A DNA stretch of 64,000 bases from Halorubellus litoreus (GCF_037081675.1 NZ_JAZAQL010000001.1:930001-994000), one strand, 5' to 3'; numbered from the stretch's first letter, positions 8,519 through 17,559 are shown. The notes: generated by a model not told the origin, from the sequence alone. Translations and numbers: made by a program.

Positions 8519-9916
8519 ATGGTCGCCGCCGAGGTCTCCCTCCCGTCGAGCGTCGAGCGAGTGCTCGCTGCGGTCGCGAGCGTCCAGCGGCGCGTCGACG
8601 CGGCGCTCGCCGAGCGCTGGCGCGCGCTCGTGCTCGTCCTCGCGACGGTCGCGCAGACGGTGTCGGCGTTCCGCGTCCTCTCGCGTCCGGGTTATCCGCG
8701 GCTCCGCGATTCGAAGATCTTCGAGTACGTCGGCTGGCAGCTCGCTCGCGGCACCACGCTGTACGTGGAGACGTTCGAGGTGAAACCGCCGCTGTCCTTC
8801 GAGACGACCGCCCTCCTCTCCCTAATCGCGGGCGACGACCAGTTGCTGTACCATCACCTGAACGTCGCCCTGACCTGTGCCGTCGCGGTTCTCGCGGTCG
8901 CGCTCGTCGCGGAGTTCGCGCACGCACTCTGCGGCGAGCCCGCCGCGGCGGTCGCCGCCGCCTGTTCGCTGTACGTCCTCCCGCAGTTCGCGCTCCGCTC
9001 CGGCTTCGGGTTCAAGGCGAAGTACTTCGTGCTCGCGGCCGGCCTGCTCGCGCTCTGGCTGGCGCGCGACGACGTCGGCGTCCTCGGTCGAGTCGCAGGT
9101 GACGGCCGCGCTCGGTCCGCGAGCGACGTGCTCGCGGGCGTGGCGGCAGCGGCCGCGGTCGGCTACTGGCAGCTCGCCGCGGTCGTCCCGGTCGTCGTGC
9201 TCGGGATGGCGGCGCGACGCGGTCGGCGTGCGGTCGGGCGCGTCGTCGCCGGTGGCGCGCTCGCCAGCCTCGTCGTGCTCGCGCCGGTGCTCGCCGCGGG
9301 GGTCGACGGCGTCGTCGCGATGGTGAACCAGACCGTCCTCGTCTCGCGGTACGCGACCCAGGGCGGGAGCGCGCTCGACCGAGCGGTTCGCGCACCGAAC
9401 ATGCTGTACTGGGGGCGACCGCTGTTCGCCGTCGGGCTCGTCGGGCTCGCGGTCGCCGCGGTCCACGGCCGCGACCGAGGCGGCGCGTGGCCGCTCGCGG
9501 CGTGCGGGGCGTGGTTCCTCGGCGTCGTCGTCGCGTTCGACCTGGACGCCGCCCCGGACCTGTTCCCGACGCTCGCGTTCGTCGCGGTCGGCGTCGGCGT
9601 CGTCGCCGGGCGTCGCGGTCCCGCGGTCCGCGGCGTCGTCCTCTCGCTCGCGGTGGCGGCCGCGGTCGTGAACGTCGCGTTCCTCGGCGGGTTCGGCGTC
9701 GTCGTCGAGCCCTTCGACCTCGCGGAGGGCCCGCCGTCGGTCGCCGAACCCGAGACCGTGGCGGCGCCGTACTCGACCGCCGAACACCACGCGCTCCTCT
9801 GGCACGGCATCCCCGCGGAGACGTGTCACGTCTTCTTCGGGCCGACCCAGCGGGCGTGGGTCGCCGCGGTCGACGGCGACCCGCTCGCCGAGCGCTGTCG
9901 GACGACGTTCCCCTGA
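8519..9916 (+). CDS. Multispanning membrane glycosyltransferase-like protein (GT-C type)
   Basis: A 465-residue integral membrane protein with about ten hydrophobic helices. The first extracellular loop carries YPRLRDSKIFEYVGWQLARG then TLYVETFEVKPPL. That is the arrangement of dolichyl-phosphate-mannose-dependent (GT39-like) transferases, where an acidic residue in this loop is catalytic (Asp in RDS). The C-terminal outside domain has two Cys residues (AETCHVFF and LAERCRTTF) that may pair. A role in surface glycosylation from a lipid-linked sugar is inferred from family features. No glycosylation genes are adjacent. Confidence 0.7.
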   Translation: MVAAEVSLPSSVERVLAAVASVQRRVDAALAERWRALVLVLATVAQTVSAFRVLSRPGYPRLRDSKIFEYVGWQLARGTTLYVETFEVKPPLSFETTALLSLIAGDDQLLYHHLNVALTCAVAVLAVALVAEFAHALCGEPAAAVAAACSLYVLPQFALRSGFGFKAKYFVLAAGLLALWLARDDVGVLGRVAGDGRARSASDVLAGVAAAAAVGYWQLAAVVPVVVLGMAARRGRRAVGRVVAGGALASLVVLAPVLAAGVDGVVAMVNQTVLVSRYATQGGSALDRAVRAPNMLYWGRPLFAVGLVGLAVAAVHGRDRGGAWPLAACGAWFLGVVVAFDLDAAPDLFPTLAFVAVGVGVVAGRRGPAVRGVVLSLAVAAAVVNVAFLGGFGVVVEPFDLAEGPPSVAEPETVAAPYSTAEHHALLWHGIPAETCHVFFGPTQRAWVAAVDGDPLAERCRTTFP

Positions 9917-10027
9917 GGCGCCCGAGGTTCGTCGGGTCCGGCGACGGCGATCGCGGGACTGATGCGTGCTGGCCCACGGTCGCCCAATCCGTCACCTACA
10001 TGGCAGGGACGCGCCTAGGCGCTGGCA

Positions 10028-10870
10028 ATGGAGTTTCTGGAGCGACGTCAGGGGCTCGTGAACGACCGGTTGCGGGAGGTGCTGTCGGCGGTGGAGCCGG
10101 CGGCGCTCCGCGAGCAGGTCGAGCACGTGTCGCTCTCGGGCGGGAAGCGCGTGCGACCGGTGGTGACAGTGCTCGCGTGCGAGGCCGCGGGTGGCGACGC
10201 CGAGGACGCCGTCGATTACGGCGTCGGCATCGAGCTCGTGCACAACGCGTCGCTCGTCATCGACGACATCATCGACAAGTCCGACCTCCGGCGGGGGACG
10301 GCGTCGGCGTGGACGGAGTACGGGCACGGGCCCGCCATCGTGGCGAGCGACGGCCTGCTCGGGGAGGCGTTCGCGCTCTTCAGTCAGGACCCGCAGGCGA
10401 CGCAGGTCGTCGCGGAGGCGATGGTCGAACTCGGCGAGGGCGAGGCGACGGAGCTGGCGGCGATGCCGACGAACGAGGACGAGTACATGGAGCTCGCGCG
10501 CCGGAAGACGGGCGCGTTGTTCCGGGCGGCGGCGGAGCTCGGCGCTATCGCGGCGGACGCGGACCCGTACACGGTCGAGAAGCTCGGCGAGTACGCCGAG
10601 CGCGTCGGCGTCGCGTTCCAGATCCGGGACGACGTCTTGGACGAGACGGCGGACGCGGACGACCTCGGGAAGCCGACGGGTATCGACGAGGCGATGGAGC
10701 GACCGTCGGTCGTCCAGGTCACGGAGCTGTCGGCCGCGGAGGCGACCGAGCGCGCGGAGGCGGAGTCGGCGGCGGCGCTCGACGCGCTCGCGGCGGTGGA
10801 CGCTGACGACTCGGAGGCCGGCCAGTACCTCCGGGACCTGGCGCGGTTCGTGGTCGTGCGCGAGCGCTGA
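10028..10870 (+). CDS. Trans-polyprenyl diphosphate synthase
   Basis: A 280-residue isoprenyl diphosphate synthase that condenses isopentenyl diphosphate onto an allylic primer. Both aspartate-rich motifs are intact: DDIID at residues 79-83 followed by RRG, and RDDVLD near residue 201. The early GGKRVRP substrate motif is at about 38-44. The residue five before the first motif is Ala74, with the context HNASLVIDD. In this family a small residue there usually allows long chains, as in octaprenyl synthases, whereas C20 synthases tend to have an aromatic. It may therefore make the menaquinone side chain rather than lipid C20 units; this is inference. It stands as a single gene. Confidence 0.9.
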   Translation: MEFLERRQGLVNDRLREVLSAVEPAALREQVEHVSLSGGKRVRPVVTVLACEAAGGDAEDAVDYGVGIELVHNASLVIDDIIDKSDLRRGTASAWTEYGHGPAIVASDGLLGEAFALFSQDPQATQVVAEAMVELGEGEATELAAMPTNEDEYMELARRKTGALFRAAAELGAIAADADPYTVEKLGEYAERVGVAFQIRDDVLDETADADDLGKPTGIDEAMERPSVVQVTELSAAEATERAEAESAAALDALAAVDADDSEAGQYLRDLARFVVVRER

Positions 10871-10990
10871 CGACCACGCTCGATTCTCCTCGTGGGCGCC
10901 GGATCCTGTGTTCGTCGACAGCGGCCGCCGTCGGCGTCGAGCGCGGGCACGTCCCTTCGACCGTCGAATTATCGTCTCATTTCTGGAACC

Positions 10991-10997
10991 CATAACG
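10991..10997 (+). promoter_or_regulatory. CATAACG element upstream of ribE
   Basis: The heptamer cataacg lies 33-39 bases before the ribE start. The same heptamer, on the other strand, forms one arm of the inverted repeat upstream of ribK at 33251-33270. Both genes belong to riboflavin synthesis, so a shared RbkR-type half-site is possible. The second arm is poorly conserved here. Confidence 0.3.
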
Positions 10998-11029
10998 CGT
11001 TTGTGAGCGGCGGGTGGTGGTCGGAGTGC

Positions 11030-11626
11030 ATGTACACCGGCGTCGTCCGCCACACCGGTCGCATCGCTTCGGTCGACGAGTACCACGACGGCGCGGTCCT
11101 CGACGTCGAGACGCCCGATCTCGGGGCCGAACCCGGAGACAGCGTTGCGGTCGACGGCGTCTGTCTTACCGTCGAGGCCACGACGGACCAGGGCTTCCGC
11201 GCGTTCGCGTCGAGCGAGACCGTCGCGTGCACCGCGCTCGTCGACCGCGCCGGCGACGAGGTGAACCTCGAAGCGCCCATCTCGCTCCGGGACGCGCTCG
11301 ACGGCCACCTCACGAAAGGCACCGTCGACGCCGTCGCGACGGTCGAGCGCGTCGACCGAGAGGCCGCGGACGGCACGTGGACGTACCACGTTGCGATACC
11401 CGAGGGCCACGCCGCTCACGTCGCCGCGAAGGGCGCGGTCGCGCTCGACGGCGTGAGTCTCACCGTCGACCGCGTCGACGACGACCGCGGGACGTTCGCG
11501 GTCGCGGTCGTCCCCGAGACCCGCGACCGCACGACGTTGTCCGAACGCGGCGCGGGCGACGGCGTGCACTTCGAGGCGGACGTCCTCGCACGGTACGCGG
11601 TCCGCGCCAGCGAGGTCGAGACGTGA
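11030..11626 (+). CDS. ribE: Riboflavin synthase, alpha-subunit type
   Basis: A 198-residue riboflavin synthase, which dismutates two 6,7-dimethyl-8-ribityllumazines into riboflavin. It has the two tandem lumazine-binding barrels of the bacterial-type enzyme, with VAVDGVCLTV in the first and VALDGVSLTV in the second. It starts MYTGVVRHTG, matching the family's MFTGIV opening, which is why I use the ATG at 11030. The stop overlaps the GTG start of ribH. The preceding region carries a CATAACG element shared with the ribK promoter. Confidence 0.94.
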   Translation: MYTGVVRHTGRIASVDEYHDGAVLDVETPDLGAEPGDSVAVDGVCLTVEATTDQGFRAFASSETVACTALVDRAGDEVNLEAPISLRDALDGHLTKGTVDAVATVERVDREAADGTWTYHVAIPEGHAAHVAAKGAVALDGVSLTVDRVDDDRGTFAVAVVPETRDRTTLSERGAGDGVHFEADVLARYAVRASEVET

Positions 11627-12090
11627 CGCCCACGGAAGCGGATTCCGCGACCACCGCGGAGGCCGACTCGGTCGCTCGGGTGGCGCTCGTCGTCGCCCGG
11701 TTCTACCCGGACCTCGCCGACGAGATAACTGCGGCCGCCGAGGCGCGCGTCGACGCGCGGGACGCGACCGTCGTCGAGCGCGTCCCGGTGCCCGGGGCGT
11801 ACGACGCGCCGCTCGTCGCGGACCGCCTCGCCCGACGCGACGACGTCGACGCCGTCGCCGTCCTCGGCGTCGTCGTCACCGGCGACACCGACCACGACCA
11901 GGTCGTCACGCACGCGACCGCCCGCCTCCTCGGTCGCGTCGCCCTCGACCGCGACACCCCCGTCGGGTTCGGCGTCCTCGGCCCCGACATGAGCGGCGCC
12001 GAAGCCCACGACCGCGTCGAGAAGGCCGCGAGCGCCGTCGACGCTGCCATCGACACGCACGCGGCACTACGGAGCGTCACGTCGCCATGA
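11623..12090 (+). CDS. ribH: 6,7-dimethyl-8-ribityllumazine synthase
   Basis: A 155-residue lumazine synthase, the step before riboflavin synthase. Recognisable parts are VALVVARFYPDLADEI, VPVPGAYDAPL, GVVVTGDTDHDQVV (the phosphate- and substrate-binding segment) and GFGVLGPDMSGAEAHDR. It begins with GTG overlapping the ribE stop (GTGA), so translation is coupled. It carries an N-terminal extension of about 17 residues rich in Thr, Ala and Glu. Confidence 0.92.
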   Translation: MTPTEADSATTAEADSVARVALVVARFYPDLADEITAAAEARVDARDATVVERVPVPGAYDAPLVADRLARRDDVDAVAVLGVVVTGDTDHDQVVTHATARLLGRVALDRDTPVGFGVLGPDMSGAEAHDRVEKAASAVDAAIDTHAALRSVTSP

Positions 12091-12118
12091 CTCGCCGCCG
12101 GACGAGCGGTGCCCGCGG

Positions 12119-13228
12119 TCAGTTCGCGGGGTCGACGCGGTCGGGGTCGTCCTCTGCGTCGCCGCCGAAGTGCGTCTCGGCGACCGCGAACGCGAGCGTG
12201 GAGGCGACCCCGAGCAGCGTCCCGCTGAGGAGGGTCGCGGCGAGGAACGGGAGCGAGACGAGTTCGAGGAAGTACGCGCTGACGCCGTAGAGCACCATCC
12301 CCATGGCGACGACGTAGAACGGCGCGTTCAGGTACCGCCACTCGAGGCGGCCGGCGATGTACTCGTCGGTTATCTGGCCGAGGCTCGTGGTGACGCCGGC
12401 GGCGGCGAACCACTGGACGGCGCCGTAGACGAGCGCGGCGAGCACCTGGAGGACACCGAGTTCGCCCGCGGTGCGCCCGCGGACGGTGTCGAGGGTCTCC
12501 ACGCCCGTGATGCCGCCGACGCCGAGCAGCGCCGCGGCGACGACGTAACTCAGTATCGTCATCCGGCCGGCGTACAGCGACGACCGCACGCGCTCGACGG
12601 TCGCGTCGAGCTTGTCGCCGACGCCGAGGCCGCGGCCGAGCACGTAGAACCCGATCGCGGCCGAGGAGAGTCCCAGGACTTCGCCCGGGAGCTGGAGGAG
12701 GTCCGCGAGGATGGCGAGCGGGTAGATCAAGAGCAGGATGCCGAGCGGCACGAGGATGGTCCCGCGGGTCTCGGGGTCGTTCATCACCTGCTTGAGCGTG
12801 TAGTACATCGACTCGAGGTCCTGGGCCTGCCGGACGACGACGCGCCTGACGCCGTCGACGGTGACCCGGGAGCGGATGACGGGGATGACGGACTCGTCCT
12901 GCGCGCCGTCCGTGACGATGAGCGCCTTCACCTCCTCGCTCGTCGCGAGGCCCGCGAGGACCTCGTCGACCTCGTCGCCGACCGCGCGGTTCGCGCGGAC
13001 GTCGCCCTTCTCGTTGCCCGTGACCGCCGCCACCTCGACGCGCTGGTCGGTGATGGTGTCGGCGAGGTGCACGCCCTGGAAGAGCACGTTCACGTCGGAG
13101 TCCTCGGGGTCCGCGGTCGCGAGCTTGACGGCGGCGTCCTCGACCGCGTCGCGACCGACGACCGGCGTCTCCACGTCGGTCTTCCGGCCGACGTCGTCGT
13201 CCAGGTCGACGCACACCACGAGCAGCAT
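12119..13228 (-). CDS. DUF373-family membrane protein
   Basis: A 369-residue DUF373 protein. The soluble N-terminal half (about residues 1-145) starts MLLVVCVDLDDDVGRK and contains VTGNEKGDVRANRAV and ALIVTDGAQDESVIPVI. The C-terminal half has about six membrane helices. The family is conserved in archaea without a known function. Its promoter is probably the cagataaacgg box about 25-30 bases upstream. It is transcribed toward the ribEH operon and ends 28 bases from it. Confidence 0.88.
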   Translation of the reverse strand: MLLVVCVDLDDDVGRKTDVETPVVGRDAVEDAAVKLATADPEDSDVNVLFQGVHLADTITDQRVEVAAVTGNEKGDVRANRAVGDEVDEVLAGLATSEEVKALIVTDGAQDESVIPVIRSRVTVDGVRRVVVRQAQDLESMYYTLKQVMNDPETRGTILVPLGILLLIYPLAILADLLQLPGEVLGLSSAAIGFYVLGRGLGVGDKLDATVERVRSSLYAGRMTILSYVVAAALLGVGGITGVETLDTVRGRTAGELGVLQVLAALVYGAVQWFAAAGVTTSLGQITDEYIAGRLEWRYLNAPFYVVAMGMVLYGVSAYFLELVSLPFLAATLLSGTLLGVASTLAFAVAETHFGGDAEDDPDRVDPAN

Positions 13229-13307
13229 CGTCGGTACGTTCGCCGTCGCCGTTTATCTGTTTTTGGTTGGTCGCGGTCGTCCACGGCGCCGCCGCCAGTC
13301 CACGCGG

Positions 13308-13559
13308 TCAGCTCCCGCGCCGGCCGCGGAGGCGGGCGAGGAGCCCGCGGTCGCCGGTCCGCTGCTGCAGGTGTTTCTGTGCGGTTTCGGCGGCCTCGGT
13401 GCGGTCGCGGACCGCGTGCGTGTCGACGCGTCGACCGGCGTCCTTCCGCTCGGCGAGCGAGCGGACGCGGCCGCCCGGACTCCCGCGGTGGACGACCCAC
13501 GCGAGGACCGCGAACGGCGCGACCGCACCGAGAACGACCATCGCCACGATGACGCCCAT
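13308..13559 (-). CDS. Small single-helix membrane protein
   Basis: An 83-residue protein. Residues about 3-23 form a membrane helix (GVIVAMVVLGAVAPFAVLAW), followed by a strongly basic, Arg-rich cytoplasmic tail with predicted helix and a C-terminal RLRGRRGS. The ATG at 13559 is preceded by a TATA-like box at about 13575-13590. Longer in-frame extensions upstream are Arg-rich shadow sequence. Function unknown. The 79-base gap to the DUF373 gene holds that gene's own promoter. Confidence 0.68.
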   Translation of the reverse strand: MGVIVAMVVLGAVAPFAVLAWVVHRGSPGGRVRSLAERKDAGRRVDTHAVRDRTEAAETAQKHLQQRTGDRGLLARLRGRRGS

Positions 13560-13690
13560 GTCACCGACTAACACATTTGAAGATAAATTGGTTTCGGCCA
13601 ACAGGTCTGGTGGGTGGTTGCGGACCGCCAACGGTCGCAGGGGGTCTGATTCCGACGCGTTCATGACGTCGTAGACCCGAGCACTAGCGC

Positions 13691-14602
13691 ATGAGCACCG
13701 GCGTCGCGAGCGGACGGGAGGAACTGGTCGGCGGCGACGTGGTCCGGCTCTTCGAGCAGCCCCGCGTGGAGCGTCGCATCGAGAACGGGACGCTGCCCGC
13801 GTGGGCGCGACGACAGTACGAAGCGTTCGACGAGAAGCTCCTCGGCGAACGCAACGGCACGGACTTCCCGTGTCACTTCGGCGTCGACGCCCAGCGCAAC
13901 GGCGGCGCGCTCTACACGTTCGTCCCGCTCGCGGACGGCACGAACGCGGTCGGCGCGGACGCGCTCGACGCGACCGCCCTGGACGCGCTCGCCGACGTCG
14001 TCGCGGCGTACCTGGCGACGCGCGAGATGCACGGCCCGCGCACGAGCCTCGTGACGTTCTTCGAACCACCCGCGGACCCCGACGCCTGGACCGAGGCCGA
14101 CTACCGGGAGGCGTTCTGGCGCGTCCTCCAGTCCCTCCACGACGCCGACACCGCGCCCTGGCCCGCGGACATCGCGACCGACCCCGCGCACCCGCAGTTC
14201 GAGTTCTGTTACGCCGGCGAACCGATGTTCGTCACGGGGGCCGCACCGTTCTACGACGAGCGCGCCAGCCGGTACAACGGCGTCGGCCTCGAGGTCACCT
14301 TCCAACCGCGGAGCGTCTTCGCGGGCATCACGGGCGACACCGACGCCGGCCAGCGCGCCCGCGAGCAGATACACGACCGCATCGAGGACTACGACGGCAC
14401 GCACCCCCACGCCCACATCGGGGACTGGGAGGACGACGACAGCCACGAGTGGAAACAGTACCTCCTTCCCGCGGGCGACGAGGCGTTCGCCGACGACGCC
14501 TGCCCGCTCGACGTCCACCCCGTCGACGTCGCGAGCTCGAACGACGACGCGGGCCCAGAAGACGACGCGACCGCATCGCCGGGCGACGGTGAGAGCGCGT
14601 GA
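13691..14602 (+). CDS. YqcI/YcgG-family protein
   Basis: A 303-residue member of the YqcI/YcgG family. Recognisable segments are FPCHFGVDAQRNG, TFFEPP, FWRVLQSLHDADTAPWP, HPQFEFCYAGEPMFV, a YNGVGLEVTFQPRSVFAGITG region and a late HEWKQYLLPAG. The family occurs in bacteria and haloarchaea, and the conserved Cys and His residues hint at a metal or redox role, but the activity is not established to my knowledge. Its stop overlaps the GTG of the isochorismatase-like gene by four bases, so the two are probably one operon. Confidence 0.82.
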   Translation: MSTGVASGREELVGGDVVRLFEQPRVERRIENGTLPAWARRQYEAFDEKLLGERNGTDFPCHFGVDAQRNGGALYTFVPLADGTNAVGADALDATALDALADVVAAYLATREMHGPRTSLVTFFEPPADPDAWTEADYREAFWRVLQSLHDADTAPWPADIATDPAHPQFEFCYAGEPMFVTGAAPFYDERASRYNGVGLEVTFQPRSVFAGITGDTDAGQRAREQIHDRIEDYDGTHPHAHIGDWEDDDSHEWKQYLLPAGDEAFADDACPLDVHPVDVASSNDDAGPEDDATASPGDGESA

Positions 14603-15180
14603 CGTCCGACACGACCGAGTCCGGCGAGCGCATCCTGCCGGACCCCGGGACGGCGCTCGTCCTCGTCGACGTCCAGGAGGGGTTCGACGACCCGGCGTGG
14701 GGCGACCGGAACAACCCCGACGCGGAGGCGCGCGTCGGCGACCTCCTGTCGTCGTGGCGGCGCCGCGGCTGGCCGGTCGTCCACGTCAAGCACGACTCGA
14801 CCGAACCGGACTCGCCGCTCCGCCCGGACGCGCCCGGGAACGCGTTCAAGACCGAGGCGGAACCCACAGACGGCGAACCCGTCTTCCACAAGTCCGTCAA
14901 CGGCGCGTTCGTCGACACCGACCTCCAGCCGTGGCTCGACCACCGCGGCATCGGCCGGCTCGTCCTCTGTGGGCTGACGACCGACCACTGCGTGTCCACG
15001 ACCGCGCGGATGGCGGAGAACCGCGGGTTCGACGTCACCGTCGTCGCCGACGCGACCGCGACGTTCGACCGCACCACACACGACGGCGAGGTCCTGCCCG
15101 CCGAGGCGTCCCATCGCGCCGCGCTCGCGCACCTCGACGGCGAGTTCGCGACCGTCGTCGACGCCGCCGACCTCACCTGA
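14599..15180 (+). CDS. Isochorismatase-family cysteine hydrolase
   Basis: A 193-residue hydrolase with the complete catalytic triad of the family: Asp24 (VLVDVQEGF), Lys98 (FHKSVNGAF) and Cys131 (TTDHCVSTT). Such enzymes hydrolyse amides or ethers such as nicotinamide, isochorismate or N-carbamoyl compounds. The substrate cannot be told from the sequence. It starts at GTG overlapping the stop of the YqcI/YcgG gene, suggesting a linked pathway. Confidence 0.88.
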   Translation: MTSDTTESGERILPDPGTALVLVDVQEGFDDPAWGDRNNPDAEARVGDLLSSWRRRGWPVVHVKHDSTEPDSPLRPDAPGNAFKTEAEPTDGEPVFHKSVNGAFVDTDLQPWLDHRGIGRLVLCGLTTDHCVSTTARMAENRGFDVTVVADATATFDRTTHDGEVLPAEASHRAALAHLDGEFATVVDAADLT

Positions 15181-15209
15181 CCGCGTAGTGGCCACCCGCT
15201 GGCTGCGGG

Positions 15210-15728
15210 CTACGAGTCGCTGACGGCTTCGCGTTCGACGTAGAGGAGCGCGCCGAGCGAGAGCAAGATGACCGCGTAGGCAGCGGCGGTGAGGAGGGCA
15301 TCGGTCTTCGTCGCGAACGTGTCGGTGCGGTAGACGATGACCTTCCTGACGATGGCGATGATGCCCGTGTAGAGGACGAGCCGGACGATGCTACGAGTCT
15401 CGTCGCGTCGGGTGTACGCGACGACGGTCTGGTAGACCTCGACGATGATGAACAGGAGGAGCGCGGTGTCGATGAACCCGACGACGACCTCGGGGTCGAA
15501 GATGTTCGGCGTGAACGCCTGCTCGCCGATCTGGAGCGAGAGGTCGAACACGCCGATCGCGAACAGGACGACGAGGACGTACGCGGCCACGATCTCGATA
15601 CCACGGATGAGCGACTCCGAGAACTCGACCACGCGCTGGGTGCGCGACTCCGCCTCGTCGTCGCTCCCGTCGGCGAGCTCTTCGGCGGCGTCGTCGACGG
15701 TCGCCTCCGAACCCTCATCGACAGTCAT
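15210..15728 (-). CDS. PsiE-like membrane protein
   Basis: A 172-residue protein with an acidic N-terminal tail of about 35 residues, then about four membrane helices. The order and the charged cytoplasmic loop RKVIVYRTD match phosphate-starvation-inducible PsiE-family proteins. The ATG at 15728 is favoured by a TATA-like gttatccc on the minus strand about 30 bases upstream and by the start of family similarity. The role is unknown. Confidence 0.75.
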   Translation of the reverse strand: MTVDEGSEATVDDAAEELADGSDDEAESRTQRVVEFSESLIRGIEIVAAYVLVVLFAIGVFDLSLQIGEQAFTPNIFDPEVVVGFIDTALLLFIIVEVYQTVVAYTRRDETRSIVRLVLYTGIIAIVRKVIVYRTDTFATKTDALLTAAAYAVILLSLGALLYVEREAVSDS

Positions 15729-15917
15729 TCTCTCACACGACACTGCGGTCGCGGACGGGATAACTGGCGGGGCAGGTACGGCGGACCCGACCCACGCCAC
15801 CGAAACCGCAGGGACCGCGCCGAGGGGGTCCGTGAGGAGGACTCGCACGTCCGGCGAGCGCCAGCGTCCGCGTTTCGCACGCTTTTTCCCGCTCGACGCG
15901 GTTGCTAGGTGCAAGGA

Positions 15918-16913
15918 ATGATATCGAAGGGCTGCGAGCAGTGCGCCAAGGGCGGCAAGATGGTGATGTTCGTCTACGGGTACTGCGACCAGCGCGATTG
16001 CTTCTACTGTCCGCTCGGCGAGAACCGGAAGAACGTCACGGACGTGTACGCGAACGAGCGTCTCGTCGAGAGCGACGAGGACGTCATCCAGGAAGCGAAG
16101 CGCATGGACGCCCTCGGCACGTCCATCACTGGCGGGGAACCCCAGGAGGCGATGGACCGCACGTGCCACTACCTTTCACTACTGAAGGACGAGTTCGGCG
16201 AGGACCACCACACGCACCTCTACACGGGCATCCCCGGCGGTCGCGAGAACATGCGGCGCCTCTCGGAAGCGGGCCTCGACGAGATCAGATTCCATCCGCC
16301 CGTCGAACTCTGGGGCGACATGCACGGGACCGAGTGGGAGGACATCCTCTACGTCGCTCGCGAGGAAGGATTGACGCCGGCGTTCGAGATTCCGGGCATC
16401 TACGCGGAACCGGAGTTCCTCGAGTTCCTCGACGAGGGCGCGGCGGAGTTCTGTAACATCAACGAGTTCGAGATGAGCGACGGGAACTACCGCCGCATGC
16501 AGGAGGAGGGCTTCGAGCTGAAGGACGGCCACATGAGCGCCGTCGAGGGGTCGCGCGAGGACATCCTCGACGTGATGGGCGACCACGAGAAGGTGTACTT
16601 CTGCACGTCGGTGTTCAAGGACGCCGCCCAGCACCGCCGGCGCCTGAAGCGGATGGCGCGGAACATCCGCCGGGAGTTCGACGAGGTCACCGACGACGGG
16701 ACGCTCGTCTACGGGAAGACGACGGTTCCCGCGGAGCGCTTCGAGGCACTGGGCGTGCCCGAGGAGTTCTACACGGTCAAGTCGGAGCACGTCGAGGTCG
16801 CGTGGTGGCTCTTAGAGGAGATGATCGAGGAGGGCGACGTCGACGAGGGCGAGATCGTGGAGCAGTACCCGACGGTGAACGGGACCGTCGTCGAGCGTAC
16901 GCCGCTGGCCTGA
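15918..16913 (+). CDS. Radical SAM protein with unusual cysteine spacing
   Basis: A 331-residue radical SAM protein. The cluster motif is Cys23-Asp-Gln-Arg-Asp-Cys28-Phe-Tyr-Cys31, that is CX4CX2C rather than the standard CX3CX2C. A GGEP motif (TSITGGEPQEAM) for SAM binding follows, and HPPVELWG is near residue 130. An extra CX2C pair (Cys6, Cys9) sits at the very N-terminus. It resembles archaeal proteins related to pyruvate formate-lyase activating enzyme. Substrate unknown. I prefer the ATG at 15918 to the in-frame GTG at 15909. Confidence 0.85.
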   Translation: MISKGCEQCAKGGKMVMFVYGYCDQRDCFYCPLGENRKNVTDVYANERLVESDEDVIQEAKRMDALGTSITGGEPQEAMDRTCHYLSLLKDEFGEDHHTHLYTGIPGGRENMRRLSEAGLDEIRFHPPVELWGDMHGTEWEDILYVAREEGLTPAFEIPGIYAEPEFLEFLDEGAAEFCNINEFEMSDGNYRRMQEEGFELKDGHMSAVEGSREDILDVMGDHEKVYFCTSVFKDAAQHRRRLKRMARNIRREFDEVTDDGTLVYGKTTVPAERFEALGVPEEFYTVKSEHVEVAWWLLEEMIEEGDVDEGEIVEQYPTVNGTVVERTPLA

Positions 16914-16985
16914 CTGTTCCAGCATCCGGCGACCGCCAGGTCGCCGGGTCGCGGGAAGTCGACGATTCTCAGTACTTGTATCGGT

Positions 16986-17420
16986 TCAGACGGGGTAGGA
17001 GCGGCGGCGTTGTCGGCGGTCGCGGGTGTGGAACGCGAAGACGATCGCGGCGAAGCCGCTGGCGGCGGTGGCGAGCGCGGCGACGCCGAACTGGGTGAAC
17101 GGGTCGAAGTAGGTTCGGCGCGCGAACAGGTGGTACTCGCCGGCGTAGCGGACGGCGATGGGGCCGCGTCCGGGGCCGGGGAGGGCGCCGAGGCTGTCGG
17201 TGACGTAGCGGTCGCCGGCGATGCCGGCGGTGACGCGGTCGCGGTCGGCAGCGGTGAGGTCCGGGTAGTCGACGACCCAGTCGGCGTCGGCGAGGTCCGT
17301 GGTGACGCCGGCGTACGCGAACTCGAAGCGGATGGCACCGACGCCGAGGACGACGCCGGCGACGACGAGGCAGACGCCGAGGACGAACGCGAGCGAGGGT
17401 GCCTGCGGCGGGGAACGCAT
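16986..17420 (-). CDS. Two-helix membrane protein of unknown function
   Basis: About 144 residues: a membrane helix near the N-terminus (LAFVLGVCLVVAGVVLGVGAI), an outside loop of about 65 residues with several Asp and Tyr, then a second helix (GVAALATAASGFAAIVFAF) and an Arg-rich tail. The start at 17420 fits a TATA-like cttatcgtt about 25 bases upstream; an alternative ATG at 17435 would leave that box only about 10 bases away. I do not recognise the family. Confidence 0.6.
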   Translation of the reverse strand: MRSPPQAPSLAFVLGVCLVVAGVVLGVGAIRFEFAYAGVTTDLADADWVVDYPDLTAADRDRVTAGIAGDRYVTDSLGALPGPGRGPIAVRYAGEYHLFARRTYFDPFTQFGVAALATAASGFAAIVFAFHTRDRRQRRRSYPV

Positions 17421-17559
17421 GCGATATGTAGGCATCGGGGAACGATAAGGACTGCGAGCGGGCGGTGGATTCGGTGGCGAGGCGACGTCGAACGGGAGTC
17501 CGAGTGATGGTCGCCCCCTCGGCCCGCAGTTTCATGTACGTTTCTCACAAGGAACGCGT

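Noticed and set aside
13308..14069. Long minus-strand ORF of 253 codons
   Set aside because: Only the last 83 codons look like protein. The upstream part is Arg/Ser-rich shadow of the YqcI/YcgG gene, and a TATA box precedes the ATG at 13559.
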